Source of the DNA: Agromyces intestinalis
Lineage (GTDB): Bacteria; Actinomycetota; Actinomycetes; Actinomycetales; Microbacteriaceae
Direction of reading: 5' to 3'
DNA length: 64,000 nucleotides
NCBI RefSeq assembly: GCF_008365295.1
Contig: NZ_CP043505.1
Location: 1,240,001 to 1,304,000 of the forward strand
The translations under genes were made by a program, and so were the position numbers. The notes below the pieces were generated by a model, which made no database searches, was not told the origin of the DNA, and saw nothing but the letters and a program-made list of their open reading frames with translations. The stretch's first letter is position 1, and every line of letters begins with the position of its first letter. This document shows positions 8,226-17,700 of the stretch, in pieces.

Positions 8226-9823
8226 GGCGCCTCCATCACGATCCGCATGCCGAGCTTGCCGAGCACGAAGCGGTCGGGCACGGGCGTGGCGACACCCGCG
8301 TCGATGAGCTGCTCGTCGCCCGCGACCTCGATGAGCACGCCATTGGTCGAACCGAGGTCGGTGATGACCCACTGACCCGAGACGAGCTCGAGCCGCGCGT
8401 GCGTCTTCGACAGCGTGCGGGTGGAGTCGGGCACGGCGAGCCGTTGCTCGCCGGCGGCCGCCTCGCCCGGGTTGCGTCCGAGCAGCACGCGATCGCCGCT
8501 GAGGGCGAGTTCGCTGCCGTCGTCGAGCCGGAGCCGCCAAGCGACGCGCGGTCGGCGGTCGACCACGACGGTCGCCTCGTAGTCATCGTCGACGTACGGC
8601 TCGGGCTCGGCCGCCGCAGGCCCCGGCTGGCGGGCGGCATCGATCGCGGCGTCGTCGAACCGCAGCACGGTGGCGCCGTCGGCCTCGTCGAGCGCGCCGG
8701 GCGGCGCGACCGGCGCGACCGGCACGCTCGGCGCCGACCAGGCGGCCGCCTGGGCCCGGCTCGAATCGGCGGGCTGCTGGGCCGGCCAGGCGGGCTGGCT
8801 CGGCGCAGCGGCGGGCGGATGCGCAGACCCGGCGTCGCCCGCGCCGAGAATGCCGGCCGGCGGCACGATCATGCCGTGCGACGGTTCGGCCCGGCTCGGC
8901 GCCTCGACGGGCTGGAGCGTCGGATCGGGAGTCGGAGCCGGCGCGGGGGCCCGGGTGGCCGGTTCGACCGGCGTGAACGGAGCCGGCGCGGGGGCCGCCT
9001 CTGCCGGGGTGAACGACGCCGCCGGAGCGACGGGCGCCGTCGGGGCGACGTACGGCGCATCGACCGGGGCCCACGGGTTCGGTGCTGCCGGGTTCGCCAC
9101 GCTCTCGGGCGGCGGACCGGGCGCGACGGGCGCTTGCTGGAGGGTGGCGTCGACAGCTGCGGACGGCACCGCAGGAGTGGCGAAGGGCGCCGGCCCGGGC
9201 GCACCGTACGGCGCCTGCGCGGTGGGCGCACCGTAGGGGGCCTGCGCGGTGGGCGCACCGTACGGGGCCTGCGCGGTGGGCGCATCGTAGGGGGCCTGTG
9301 CGTCGATGGGCCACGCGCCGGGCGTCGCCGGAGAGCCGAGGGGCGGCGCGGGCACCGGGCCGGGCTGCACGGTCGCGAGCGGCCCCGTCGCCGCCGAGAC
9401 CCGTGCCGGCGCCGGCGCGGCAGGCAGCCGACCGTGCTCGAGGTCGGGAGCGACCTTGCCCCAGCCGAGCAGCGTCGCCCAGAGCGGCGGCACCAGCACC
9501 GCGAGCACGGTCATTCCGGCGCCCTTGCCGAACAGCCGACCCACGCGGTTCGCCGCCACGATGTACAGGAACAGCGCATAGAGATTCGCGATCGGCACGG
9601 CGAACAGCAGCACCCACCAGCGCGAGACACCGCCGAGCGCGAGCACCTCGGCGGTGTTCAGCACGGGCACCCAGCCGCGCCAGGGCTCGGCCGACATCCG
9701 TCGGAACAGGCGCGAGAACGAGAGGCCCGTCCACACGTACCAGGCCGCGAGGAACAACAGTTCGACCGCGATCAGTGCCAGCAGTACCAGGGCCGCGCCG
9801 GCAGCGGCATCAGGATCGGTCAC
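8222..9823 (-). CDS. Membrane-anchored FHA protein with N-terminal DUF5684 domain
   Basis: A 533-residue, three-part protein. Residues ~1-135 form a hydrophobic, multi-helix DUF5684-like domain (EPWRGWVPVLNTAEVLALGG, ending near LLGWGKVAP). A long Pro/Ala linker (~135-425) includes four tandem 9-residue YGAPTAQAP-type repeats. A C-terminal FHA domain (~430-533) has the phosphothreonine-reading residues LGRNPG, LSKTHARLE and GSTNG. Just before the FHA domain are ATVLRFDD and ATVVVDRR, similar to the Thr repeats of the protein encoded three genes on; they could be intramolecular phospho-docking sites as in GarA. It starts at GTG 9823, overlapping the transglutaminase-like gene. Confidence 0.85.
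   Translation of the reverse strand: MTDPDAAAGAALVLLALIAVELLFLAAWYVWTGLSFSRLFRRMSAEPWRGWVPVLNTAEVLALGGVSRWWVLLFAVPIANLYALFLYIVAANRVGRLFGKGAGMTVLAVLVPPLWATLLGWGKVAPDLEHGRLPAAPAPARVSAATGPLATVQPGPVPAPPLGSPATPGAWPIDAQAPYDAPTAQAPYGAPTAQAPYGAPTAQAPYGAPGPAPFATPAVPSAAVDATLQQAPVAPGPPPESVANPAAPNPWAPVDAPYVAPTAPVAPAASFTPAEAAPAPAPFTPVEPATRAPAPAPTPDPTLQPVEAPSRAEPSHGMIVPPAGILGAGDAGSAHPPAAAPSQPAWPAQQPADSSRAQAAAWSAPSVPVAPVAPPGALDEADGATVLRFDDAAIDAARQPGPAAAEPEPYVDDDYEATVVVDRRPRVAWRLRLDDGSELALSGDRVLLGRNPGEAAAGEQRLAVPDSTRTLSKTHARLELVSGQWVITDLGSTNGVLIEVAGDEQLIDAGVATPVPDRFVLGKLGMRIVMEAP
9199..9306. repeat. Four exact-period 27-bp tandem repeats in the FHA-protein linker
   Basis: Units begin at 9199, 9226, 9253 and 9280. 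Each is close to GCGCACCGTACGGGGCCTGC plus GCGGTGG and encodes the nonapeptide YGAPTAQAP. Near-identity at third positions suggests recent slippage expansion. Confidence 0.85.
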
Positions 9824-12360
9824 GGGGTGATCTCCTTCGGATGGGTCAGTCGGTTCGCATTCGTGCGAGGCGCGGTGGTCCGCCGCACCCGCTGCATGAG
9901 CGAACGAAGTGTCAGGGCTGCGCGCAGCCTGGCGAATCGGCGGCGATCGGCGGCGAGCTCGCGCCGCTCGGCGTCGACGAGCCGCCAGGCCTCGTCGGCG
10001 AGCACCGGGTCGGCGGCGTCGGCGGCGAACACGGCGCGATCGACCAGCTCGGCGAGCGCCACCGCACGCGGCCGCCCGACCGCGATCGCGGCGTTCGCTC
10101 GTCCGCCGCGGTCATCGAGCACGATCCCGACATCCGCGTAGCGATCGCGCAGTTCCTCCCAGGCTGAGACGGTCGAGAGTTCGGGGTCGCCGAGCGACCG
10201 GCGGGCACGTGCGCGCGCGTTCTTGGCGACGATGACGGCGACGAACGGCAGCGCGATGAGCAGCGCGGCGAGCACTCCGCCCACGCCATACCACACGGTG
10301 CGCACCCAGGCCTCGCGGGCGGCGGTCGGATCGTCGGCTTCGGGCGGCACGGTGTCGGCGGCGTCGTTCTCGGCACGGGGCGGGTCGAGCGGTTCGCTGC
10401 GGGCGTCGTCGGGCACGGTCGGATGCTTCGGCAGCTGCTCGCCCTCGGCGAGGCGACTCGGCGGCACGGCGAACTGCGGCGAGGCATCCACCGTGACCCA
10501 TCCGCCCGAGTCGGCGCGCACCTCGGCCCAGGCGGTCATCGTCGCGCCGGTGCACGTGCCGTCGCAGACGGGCGCGGCCGCGGTCGATGCGCCGGCGCCC
10601 GGCAGCCGGACGCCGAGTACGACCCGCGACTCGAACCCGAACTGCCGGGCCAGCAGTGCCGCGGCCGCGGCGAACTGCTCGTCGTCGCCCACGCCGGCGA
10701 CGAGCAGGTCGTCACCCGCGTCGGCACCGGCTCGGCGCTGCTGCTCGACCAGTTCGGCGAACAGCTCCTCGATGCGCGCGCGCGAGTGCCCGGCGTAGCT
10801 CGGCAGGAACTCGTACCCGCTCTCGTCGGCGAGTCGCGAGATCCAGGGCTCAGACTCGTCGTCGGCGAGCACCGCGTGGCTGAGGTAGCCGCGAGCGCGC
10901 AGACGGTCGACGAGCTCGAGGTAGCCGGCGCCGGTGCGCGACACGTCCTGCAGCCCGACCCATTCGGTGAGCGAGGGGTATGCCTCGGCGTCGAGGTCGG
11001 TGTCGCTTCCGGGCGCCGCGGCGAACGACGTGCGGGTGTCGTCGGAACCAGCCGTCGGTTCGGCGACGAGCCGGTAGTGGTCGCCCCCGCGCAGACCCGT
11101 GGCGCCGTCGTCATCGGCGACCTCGACCGCGCCGCCGTCCGCGGTCACGTGGAAGCCGTCGGCCAACACCTCGGCGCGCGCGCCGTCGAAGACCGGTGCC
11201 GCCGCGAGCGTCGCCGGCGCCGGCACCCAGACGCCCGAGTAGGCGTCGCCCACGACGACTTCGAGCGAGGCCAGCCCGGCGCCCGAGTCCGCGCTGCGCG
11301 GGAGCCGGGTGTACCTGGCCTCGGGGTCGACATGGAACACCTCGCCGTCGAACCGCTCGAGCGCCGCGAACGGCAGCCGGTCGAACGCCTCGAGATCGCC
11401 CGACACGGTGACCACCGTCTCATCGAGGCGGTCGGCCGTGAACCACGACCGGTACCCCGCGAGCGGGCTGGTCTGGCGCTGCACCACGACCGCGGGCTCG
11501 ACCTCGTCGCGCAGGGCGGTGCGCGAACCGAGTGACGCGACCGCCGGGGCCGCGGCGACGCCGCCGACCAGGGCGACGACGACCAGCGACGCGGCGAGCA
11601 GGTTGCGGCGCAGGGCGGGCCCGGCCGACGCAGCCCCCTGGCGCACCGTCGCGGCGCGGGCGCGCGCCAACGACCGGCGGCGCAGCATCCGGGATCGTGC
11701 GACGAGCCATCCGGCCGCCGCCGCCAGCCCTGCGACGCCGATCGCGATCTCGCGCGCCGCAGGCAGCGCGACGCCGAGAAGCCGAAGCGGCTCGCTGACC
11801 GCGCTCGTGCCGAACGCGATGCCGTACACGCTCATCGCGAGCACCGGAACGACGGCGAACGGCGCCGTCGTGCCGCCGCGAACGATGAGGACGGCGGCGA
11901 CGGTCGAGGCGACCAGGGTCACGACGAGGAACGGCACCAGCACGGCCTGGTAGTCGCCGAGCGGCGGCTCGAGGGTGAGCACCTGCTTCCAGCCGAGCAC
12001 GACGCCCGTCGCGCCGTCGCGGATGCCTCGCGCCCACGACTCGAGCGCGCCCATCGCGCTCGGCACCGCGACCGGCACCACGACGAGCGCGTACCCGATC
12101 AGGGCGAGCGCGGCCGAGACCAGGCCACCGAGCAGCCGCCGGCCGCCGAGCCGGCGACCGAGCAGCGCGGCGCCGATACCGATGCCGACGCCCGCCGCCG
12201 CGACCAGCCAGACGCGCCAGACCTGGTGGATCGGCCAGGCCGCCCACGCGGCCAGCACGGCGCCCGCGAGCAGGTAGCCGAACCCGAGCCACCGCACCGC
12301 GGCGCCCTCGGCGTGCCCGCCGCGCGTCGCACGCGAACGCACCGGCTCCACGCGGGTCAT
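9820..12360 (-). CDS. TgpA-type transglutaminase-like membrane protein, catalytic Cys and His replaced
   Basis: An 846-residue membrane protein of the TgpA/DUF3488 architecture. About seven N-terminal helices (to residue ~275) precede a large extracytoplasmic region, another helix near residue 710 and a cytoplasmic Arg-rich tail. The transglutaminase core is recognisable, but where the family has C-E-x-F-A this protein has DDEQFAAAAALLARQFG. The catalytic H-A-W is TAWAEV; only the following Asp (GGWVTVDASP) is kept. It therefore looks catalytically dead and probably works as a scaffold. MoxR-DUF58-transglutaminase trios are common in bacteria, normally with an intact triad. ATG 12360 overlaps the DUF58 stop by four bases. 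Confidence 0.85.
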   Translation of the reverse strand: MTRVEPVRSRATRGGHAEGAAVRWLGFGYLLAGAVLAAWAAWPIHQVWRVWLVAAAGVGIGIGAALLGRRLGGRRLLGGLVSAALALIGYALVVVPVAVPSAMGALESWARGIRDGATGVVLGWKQVLTLEPPLGDYQAVLVPFLVVTLVASTVAAVLIVRGGTTAPFAVVPVLAMSVYGIAFGTSAVSEPLRLLGVALPAAREIAIGVAGLAAAAGWLVARSRMLRRRSLARARAATVRQGAASAGPALRRNLLAASLVVVALVGGVAAAPAVASLGSRTALRDEVEPAVVVQRQTSPLAGYRSWFTADRLDETVVTVSGDLEAFDRLPFAALERFDGEVFHVDPEARYTRLPRSADSGAGLASLEVVVGDAYSGVWVPAPATLAAAPVFDGARAEVLADGFHVTADGGAVEVADDDGATGLRGGDHYRLVAEPTAGSDDTRTSFAAAPGSDTDLDAEAYPSLTEWVGLQDVSRTGAGYLELVDRLRARGYLSHAVLADDESEPWISRLADESGYEFLPSYAGHSRARIEELFAELVEQQRRAGADAGDDLLVAGVGDDEQFAAAAALLARQFGFESRVVLGVRLPGAGASTAAAPVCDGTCTGATMTAWAEVRADSGGWVTVDASPQFAVPPSRLAEGEQLPKHPTVPDDARSEPLDPPRAENDAADTVPPEADDPTAAREAWVRTVWYGVGGVLAALLIALPFVAVIVAKNARARARRSLGDPELSTVSAWEELRDRYADVGIVLDDRGGRANAAIAVGRPRAVALAELVDRAVFAADAADPVLADEAWRLVDAERRELAADRRRFARLRAALTLRSLMQRVRRTTAPRTNANRLTHPKEITP

Positions 12361-13724
12361 CCGAGCACCCCCTTGGCGAGCATCCTGGTGAGGTCTCCGA
12401 GCGCACCGATCGTGAGCACCGTGACCTCGCGGGTACGTCGCAGCGACGGCTCCGCGCCCAGCTCGCAGCGCACCGCGATCGCGCCGACGCCCGCGGGCAG
12501 CGCGACCGCCGCCTGCCGCAACCGCTGCAGCGGCAGCTGCGAGCCCGTGACGAGGAAGACGACCGAGAGGTGCTCGTAGGTCTGCGCGGCGAGGGCTGCG
12601 ACCTGTTCGACCCTGGTCACCCGGTCGCCCGACTCGACGCCCGACATCGCGTCGAGGAACGCGCGCGGCGTCAGCGTCGGCAGTGTGCGCAGCGTCAGCA
12701 CGTCGCCGCCGAAGTCGGGCAGCGCGCCGCCCACGCCCGCCGACACCTCGCGGCCTTCGCGCACCGCCTGGACGCCGATCGACGCGGCCGCGCTCACCGC
12801 GGTCTCGAACTCGTCATCGTCGAAGAACTCGGCGCGGTCGACATCGAGCAGCACCGCGATGCGGGCATGCCGAGACTCCTCGTACTGGCGCACCATCAGC
12901 CGGCCGGTGCGCGCCGTCGCCTTCCAGTGCACGTGCCGCTGCGAGTCGCCGGGCACGTACTCGCGCACGGCGTGGAACGACAGGTCGGCGTCGACGAGCG
13001 TGCCGGTCGGCGTGCCCTCGAGGTCGCGCACGAGTCCGGCGCTCATCGAGGGGATGCGCGCCGTCACGGGGTGCACGTGCACCCGCTGCACCTCGGGCCA
13101 GCGCTGTTCGCGCCGGAGGATGCCGATCGGGTCGCCGCGCGAGACCGTCATCGGACCGACGTCGATGATGCCCCGCCGTTCGGCCGCGATCGCGAGGTCG
13201 TGCGAGTGGTGCGCGCCCCCTCGCAGCAGCGGCACGTGCACCTCGACGAGCCCCGCGCCCACCGGGATGTCGACCACGCCGGGCAGCGCGGTGCGATTGC
13301 CGGCGTTGACCAGGTCGAGTCGCCCGTACACCTCGGAACCGGCGACCACCCGGTCGCGGTCGAGCACGAGCTGCAGTCGGTACTCGTGGGCCCCGAGCAG
13401 GAACGGCACGCACAGCACCAAGAGGATCGCCGCGACGGCGGCGGCCGCCCACGCCTCGACCCACCCGTACGCCGCACCCGCGACGAGGCCGGCGACCGCG
13501 ACGAGGGCGAGCACCGCACCGGCCGGCGAGACCGTGTCGCGGAGCCATCCGGCCGCCGCGCGCACCGCGACGCGCGTGCGCAGCCAGGCCACGCGTACCC
13601 GCCAGACCGTGTTCGCCACCGGGCCGCGGCGCACGCTCGAGACGCGCGTCACCGTGCCGGCACGGGTCACGGTGCCCGTGGCGGCGGCGGTGCGCGTCAG
13701 CCGCGACTCGGTGTGGAAGGTCAC
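12357..13724 (-). CDS. DUF58 domain-containing protein
   Basis: A 455-residue protein of the DUF58 family, which pairs with MoxR ATPases. Two adjacent membrane helices lie at about residues 65-112. A beta-rich region follows, then the diagnostic DUF58 motif REYVPGDSQRHVHWKATART (about 255-275), and a von Willebrand A-like C-terminal half containing IAVLLDVDRAEFFDDDEFE. Such proteins are thought to be acted on by, or to recruit, the neighbouring MoxR AAA+ ATPase during assembly or activation of surface complexes. It starts with GTG 13724 inside the MoxR stop (GTGA) and runs into the transglutaminase-like gene through ATGA. Confidence 0.88.
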   Translation of the reverse strand: MTFHTESRLTRTAAATGTVTRAGTVTRVSSVRRGPVANTVWRVRVAWLRTRVAVRAAAGWLRDTVSPAGAVLALVAVAGLVAGAAYGWVEAWAAAAVAAILLVLCVPFLLGAHEYRLQLVLDRDRVVAGSEVYGRLDLVNAGNRTALPGVVDIPVGAGLVEVHVPLLRGGAHHSHDLAIAAERRGIIDVGPMTVSRGDPIGILRREQRWPEVQRVHVHPVTARIPSMSAGLVRDLEGTPTGTLVDADLSFHAVREYVPGDSQRHVHWKATARTGRLMVRQYEESRHARIAVLLDVDRAEFFDDDEFETAVSAAASIGVQAVREGREVSAGVGGALPDFGGDVLTLRTLPTLTPRAFLDAMSGVESGDRVTRVEQVAALAAQTYEHLSVVFLVTGSQLPLQRLRQAAVALPAGVGAIAVRCELGAEPSLRRTREVTVLTIGALGDLTRMLAKGVLG

Positions 13725-14686
13725 AGCGTGCCGTTCTCCCGGGGCGGAGCGACGTCGAGCAGGATCTGGCCGACGACCGCGACCGCGGTGACGCCGTCGA
13801 ACTCGGCCTCGGGCTCGAGCACCAGCCGGTGGGCGAGCGCGGGCACGGCCAGCTCGCGCACGTCGTCGGGCGTGACGAAGCTGCGCCCGTGCGCGGCCGC
13901 CCAGGTCATCACGAGCTTCGAGAGCGCGATCGCGCCGCGCACGCTCACGCCGAGGCGCACCTCGGTCGCGCGGCGCGTGGCGTCGACGATCCGCATGATG
14001 TAGTCGGAGATGAGCGGGTTCACGTAGACGCCGCGGGCGAGGTCGCTCATCGCGATGATCGTGTCGGTCGAGGCGACCGCGTCGAGCTCGCCGCGCGGTT
14101 CGGCCACGCCCTGCAGGATGCGCAGCGTCGCCGCCTCGTCGGGGTACCCGACCGAGGTCTTGATCATGAACCGGTCGAGCTGCGCCTCGGGCAGGCGGTA
14201 GGTGCCGCCCTGCTCGATCGGGTTCTGCGTCGCGATCACGAGGAACGGGTCGCCGACCGGTCGGGTCACGCCGTCGACCGTGACGTTGCCCTCCTCCATC
14301 ACCTCGAGCAGCGCCGACTGGGTCTTCGGGCTGGCGCGGTTGATCTCGTCGGCGAGCACGATGTTCGCGAACACCGGCCCGGCGTGGAACTCGAACTCGC
14401 CGCGCTTCTGGTCGAACACCGTGATGCCGGTGACGTCGCCGGGCAGCAGGTCGGGCGTGAACTGGATGCGCGCGTTCGTGCCGTGGATGGTCTGGGCGAT
14501 CGAGCGGGCGAGCGCGGTCTTGCCGGTGCCCGGGTAGTCCTCGAGCAGCACGTGGCCCTTGCTGATCGCGGTGGCGAGCACGAGCTCGATGACGTGGCGC
14601 TTGCCGAGGATCGCCTGTTCGACGTTGTCGGCGAGCAGCGCGAACGTCTCGGCGAACCAGGTCGTCTGGACTTGGGCGATCGTCAT
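13721..14686 (-). CDS. MoxR family AAA+ ATPase
   Basis: A 321-residue AAA+ chaperone-like ATPase. The Walker A is EDYPGTGKTALAR (about residues 49-61) and the Walker B is IVLADEINRASPKTQ with the MoxR-specific continuation SALLEVMEE. Sensor 1 lies in LVIATQNPIEQGG, and the arginine-finger region and C-terminal lid follow. MoxR proteins remodel or insert cofactors into partner proteins, often DUF58/VWA proteins like the one encoded directly downstream. It is 104 bases downstream of the giant surface-protein gene, the largest gap in the cluster. Confidence 0.92.
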   Translation of the reverse strand: MTIAQVQTTWFAETFALLADNVEQAILGKRHVIELVLATAISKGHVLLEDYPGTGKTALARSIAQTIHGTNARIQFTPDLLPGDVTGITVFDQKRGEFEFHAGPVFANIVLADEINRASPKTQSALLEVMEEGNVTVDGVTRPVGDPFLVIATQNPIEQGGTYRLPEAQLDRFMIKTSVGYPDEAATLRILQGVAEPRGELDAVASTDTIIAMSDLARGVYVNPLISDYIMRIVDATRRATEVRLGVSVRGAIALSKLVMTWAAAHGRSFVTPDDVRELAVPALAHRLVLEPEAEFDGVTAVAVVGQILLDVAPPRENGTL

Positions 14687-14730
14687 GGTGGCGGTCCTCT
14701 CGGATGGGCTGGGCGCCGGTCGGGTCGGGT

Positions 14731-14778
14731 CGGATGTCTCGGGCGGATGTCTCGGGCGGGGCCCCGGCGGATGTCTCG
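14731..14778. repeat. Three copies of CGGATGTCTCG between the giant gene and moxR
   Basis: CGGATGTCTCG starts at 14731, 14744 and 14768. It differs at one base from the CGGATGCCTCG word found throughout the window. The 104-base gap contains little else besides the MoxR ribosome-binding region. Confidence 0.8.
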
Positions 14779-14790
14779 ACTGGAGCCGAG

Positions 14791-17700
14791 TCAGCCGCCG
14801 GTGCCGGTTCCGCCGCCGGGATCGGTCGGCTCCGTCGTCGGGGGGGCGGTCGGCTCGGTCGGCGGATCGGTCGGTTCAGGCTCGGGTTCGGGCTCGGGCT
14901 CGGGCGGGCAGAGCGCCACGGTGCGTTCGATCGACTGCAGCGACGCGTAGGCGCCCGTGAACGCGACCGTGTAGACCGCGGACTTCCCGTCCTCCGCCGT
15001 CACCCAGTTCACCGTGGCCGAGTCTCGCGCGGCGCGCGAGATGGCCACGAGGTCGGCGGCGGCCTCGGCCGGACACCGGTCGGCGAACGTCACGACGACG
15101 GTCGTGGGCGCCGTCTCGGGCGTGGCCGTCGCCGCGTCGGAGCAGCGGATGCCCCAGCGCCAGCAGCCGCGCACCTGCACCTGCGACGGCGCCTGCTCGG
15201 GGTCGAGCTGGAAGCTGTCGGTCCAATCGCCGTAGATCTTGAACTGGCGCTGGTTGTAGTTGCTCGGCACCTGGATGTCGGGTGCGCGAGCGATGCCGTA
15301 GAAGTACTGCGACCCGCTCTGTTCGGGCGTCGTCTTGACCGAGTAGGTGGTGGTGCCGCCCGGCTTCGGCGGCGTGACGACCACGTCGACCGACACCGTG
15401 TTCGAGACGACCACGCCGAAGCCGTTCGACGCGCACGCCTTCACGCGGTACTCCTGGTACGACTCGAGCCCCGAGATCACGGACGTCTCGGAGACCACGG
15501 CGCCCGAACCGCCCGAGACGGTCAACCCGCCGCCGCTCGAGGACACCGCGCACTGCGGCTCGCCGCCACCGCGCCAGGCGATGTATCGGGCCTCGATCGG
15601 CTTGCTCGAGCCGTTCGGGTCGACCTCGCCGCCGGTCACCTCGACCGAGGTATCGGACTTGGCCCCCGCGCCGATATCGCTGCGGAGCTTCGGCGCGCCC
15701 GCGGCCTCAACCGCGATGGATCGCGAACTGCCGTCGACCGACCCGGCGATCGGCGGCTGGAAGCGGCTCGACGGCACGAGGGTCAGCATCTGGTTGCCGG
15801 GCGAGAGCTCGAGCCGGTACGTCGAGACGTCGCCCTGACGCTCGAGCGGCCGGTTCAGCTCGACGATGCGGAACCCCTGGGAGTCAGCCGACGAGCGCAC
15901 GGTGAGCTCGACGATCGCGCGATCACGGCTGGTTCCCTCGTCGAAGATCGGTCGCGACGACAGGTCGACGATCTCGGGTGCCCGGTAGGCCCAGCTCTCG
16001 ACCGCGCTCGTCTCGACCGACTCGCCGACCGAGTTGACGGCGCGTGCGGTGTAGTGCGAGCGCTGGCCGTTCTCGAGCCCCGCGACGGTGCAGCGCCAGA
16101 CCCCCGCGAGCTCGGCCGAGCACGAGGCATCCTGGGCGCGGCCGTCTCGCTGGATCGTGACGCCCGTGACCGGCGGGTGCGCCTTCGCCGCCTCGCCGAG
16201 CGGGATCTCGAGCGTCACGCTCGAGCCCGTGTACCCGACCGTCGAGATCGTCTGCGGCGCCTGCGGGTACCCGAGCACGTCGATCGTGAGCGTGCCCTGC
16301 CCCGTGCGGTTCTGCGCATCGCGCACGGTGTACGGCACGGTGCAGGTGCCGCCGAAGGCGGTCTTGCCCGAGGGGAAGGTCGCAACGACCGCGTCGCCCA
16401 CGACCGAGACGGATGCCGCGTCACAACGCACCCCGCCGCCGCTCACGCCGATCGACACGAGGTGCAGGCCCGCGCCGGGCTTTCCCGCGAACGGGTCGTA
16501 CTCGCCGCCGACACCGGTGACCGGGATCGAGCAGCTGCCGTCGCTGACGGTGCACTCCTTGGTGAAGGACGCTCCGCGGGGCGCGTCGGGCGGCGCCGCG
16601 CCGACCACGAGCGTGATCGTCGCACTCAGGCCCCCGAACGCGGACACCGAGACGGTCGCCGTCTCGCGGGTGCCGGGCACCGCATCGGCGCGGGCCTCGA
16701 AGGTCACCTGGTCGCCCGCACCCTGCTGCACGAACGACGCCCCGCTGTACGAGACCCGGTAGTCGAGGGCCGCGCGGTCGCCTTCGCGGCCGCCCTCCCA
16801 CGAGGTCATCGCGTCGTAGAGCGCCACCGTCTCGGTGGCGCCGGGCACCACGGTGCGCGAGATCGCCGACAGCTGCGCCTGCGGGTTCTTCGGCTCGATC
16901 TCGATCGGCACGGCGATCGACGACCACCGCTGCTGCCCCTCGAGCCGAACGGGGATGAGGCAGGTATCGGTCCACGGCGCCTCGCGGCCCGCCTGGTACT
17001 GCGCGCGGTTGCCGCCGGCGACCGTGCACGACGAGTTCGCACGCTGCACCGTGAACGGGCCGTCGCCCAGCTGCACCTGGTCTGACGCCGGCAGGTCGAG
17101 CAGCTCGCGCACATCGAAGGCCGCCGTCTTCTCTTCGCCGACGTCGACCGGGTCGAGGTCGGCCCGCAGCTGCACCGGCAGGTCGTCGAACCCGGGGATC
17201 CGCAGGATCCCGTACGCCTCGATCGCGTCGTCATCGCGCGAGGTCACACGGAACGGCACCAGGTCGCCGCGAGCGGGGAGCTCGCCCGAGACCCGCCATC
17301 CGTCGACGTCGTAGCGCGCCGCCGCCGAACCCCAGAGCTCGACCTCGAGGCTCTGCAGGTCGCCGTTCGGCCAGGCGACCTTTCCGGTGACCACATCGAG
17401 CCCGCCGCGCTCGAAGTCGGCTCGGTTGCGGGCGGTGACGACGGTGTCGCTCACGACTGGGTGATCGACCGCCGCGGATTCGCCGACGCCGAGCACGATC
17501 AACCCCTGCGCGGTCGACGAGGTCGACGACGCCCGGGCCGTATACAGGTAGGAGTTCGTGCCCACCACGTCGCCAGCGCGGAGCACCACCCGACCCTCGC
17601 CGAAGGAGGTTGCGGGGTCGATCAGCGCAGCGAGCCGGTCGTACTCGGAACTGCCGGTCGGCGCGTTCGGCACGACGTCGATGAGCTCGAGCGACCCGAG

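Noticed and set aside
14791-14870. Sortase-type anchoring of the giant protein
   Set aside because: The C-terminus is a Pro/Glu/Thr/Gly tail with no LPXTG, no hydrophobic segment and no basic tail.
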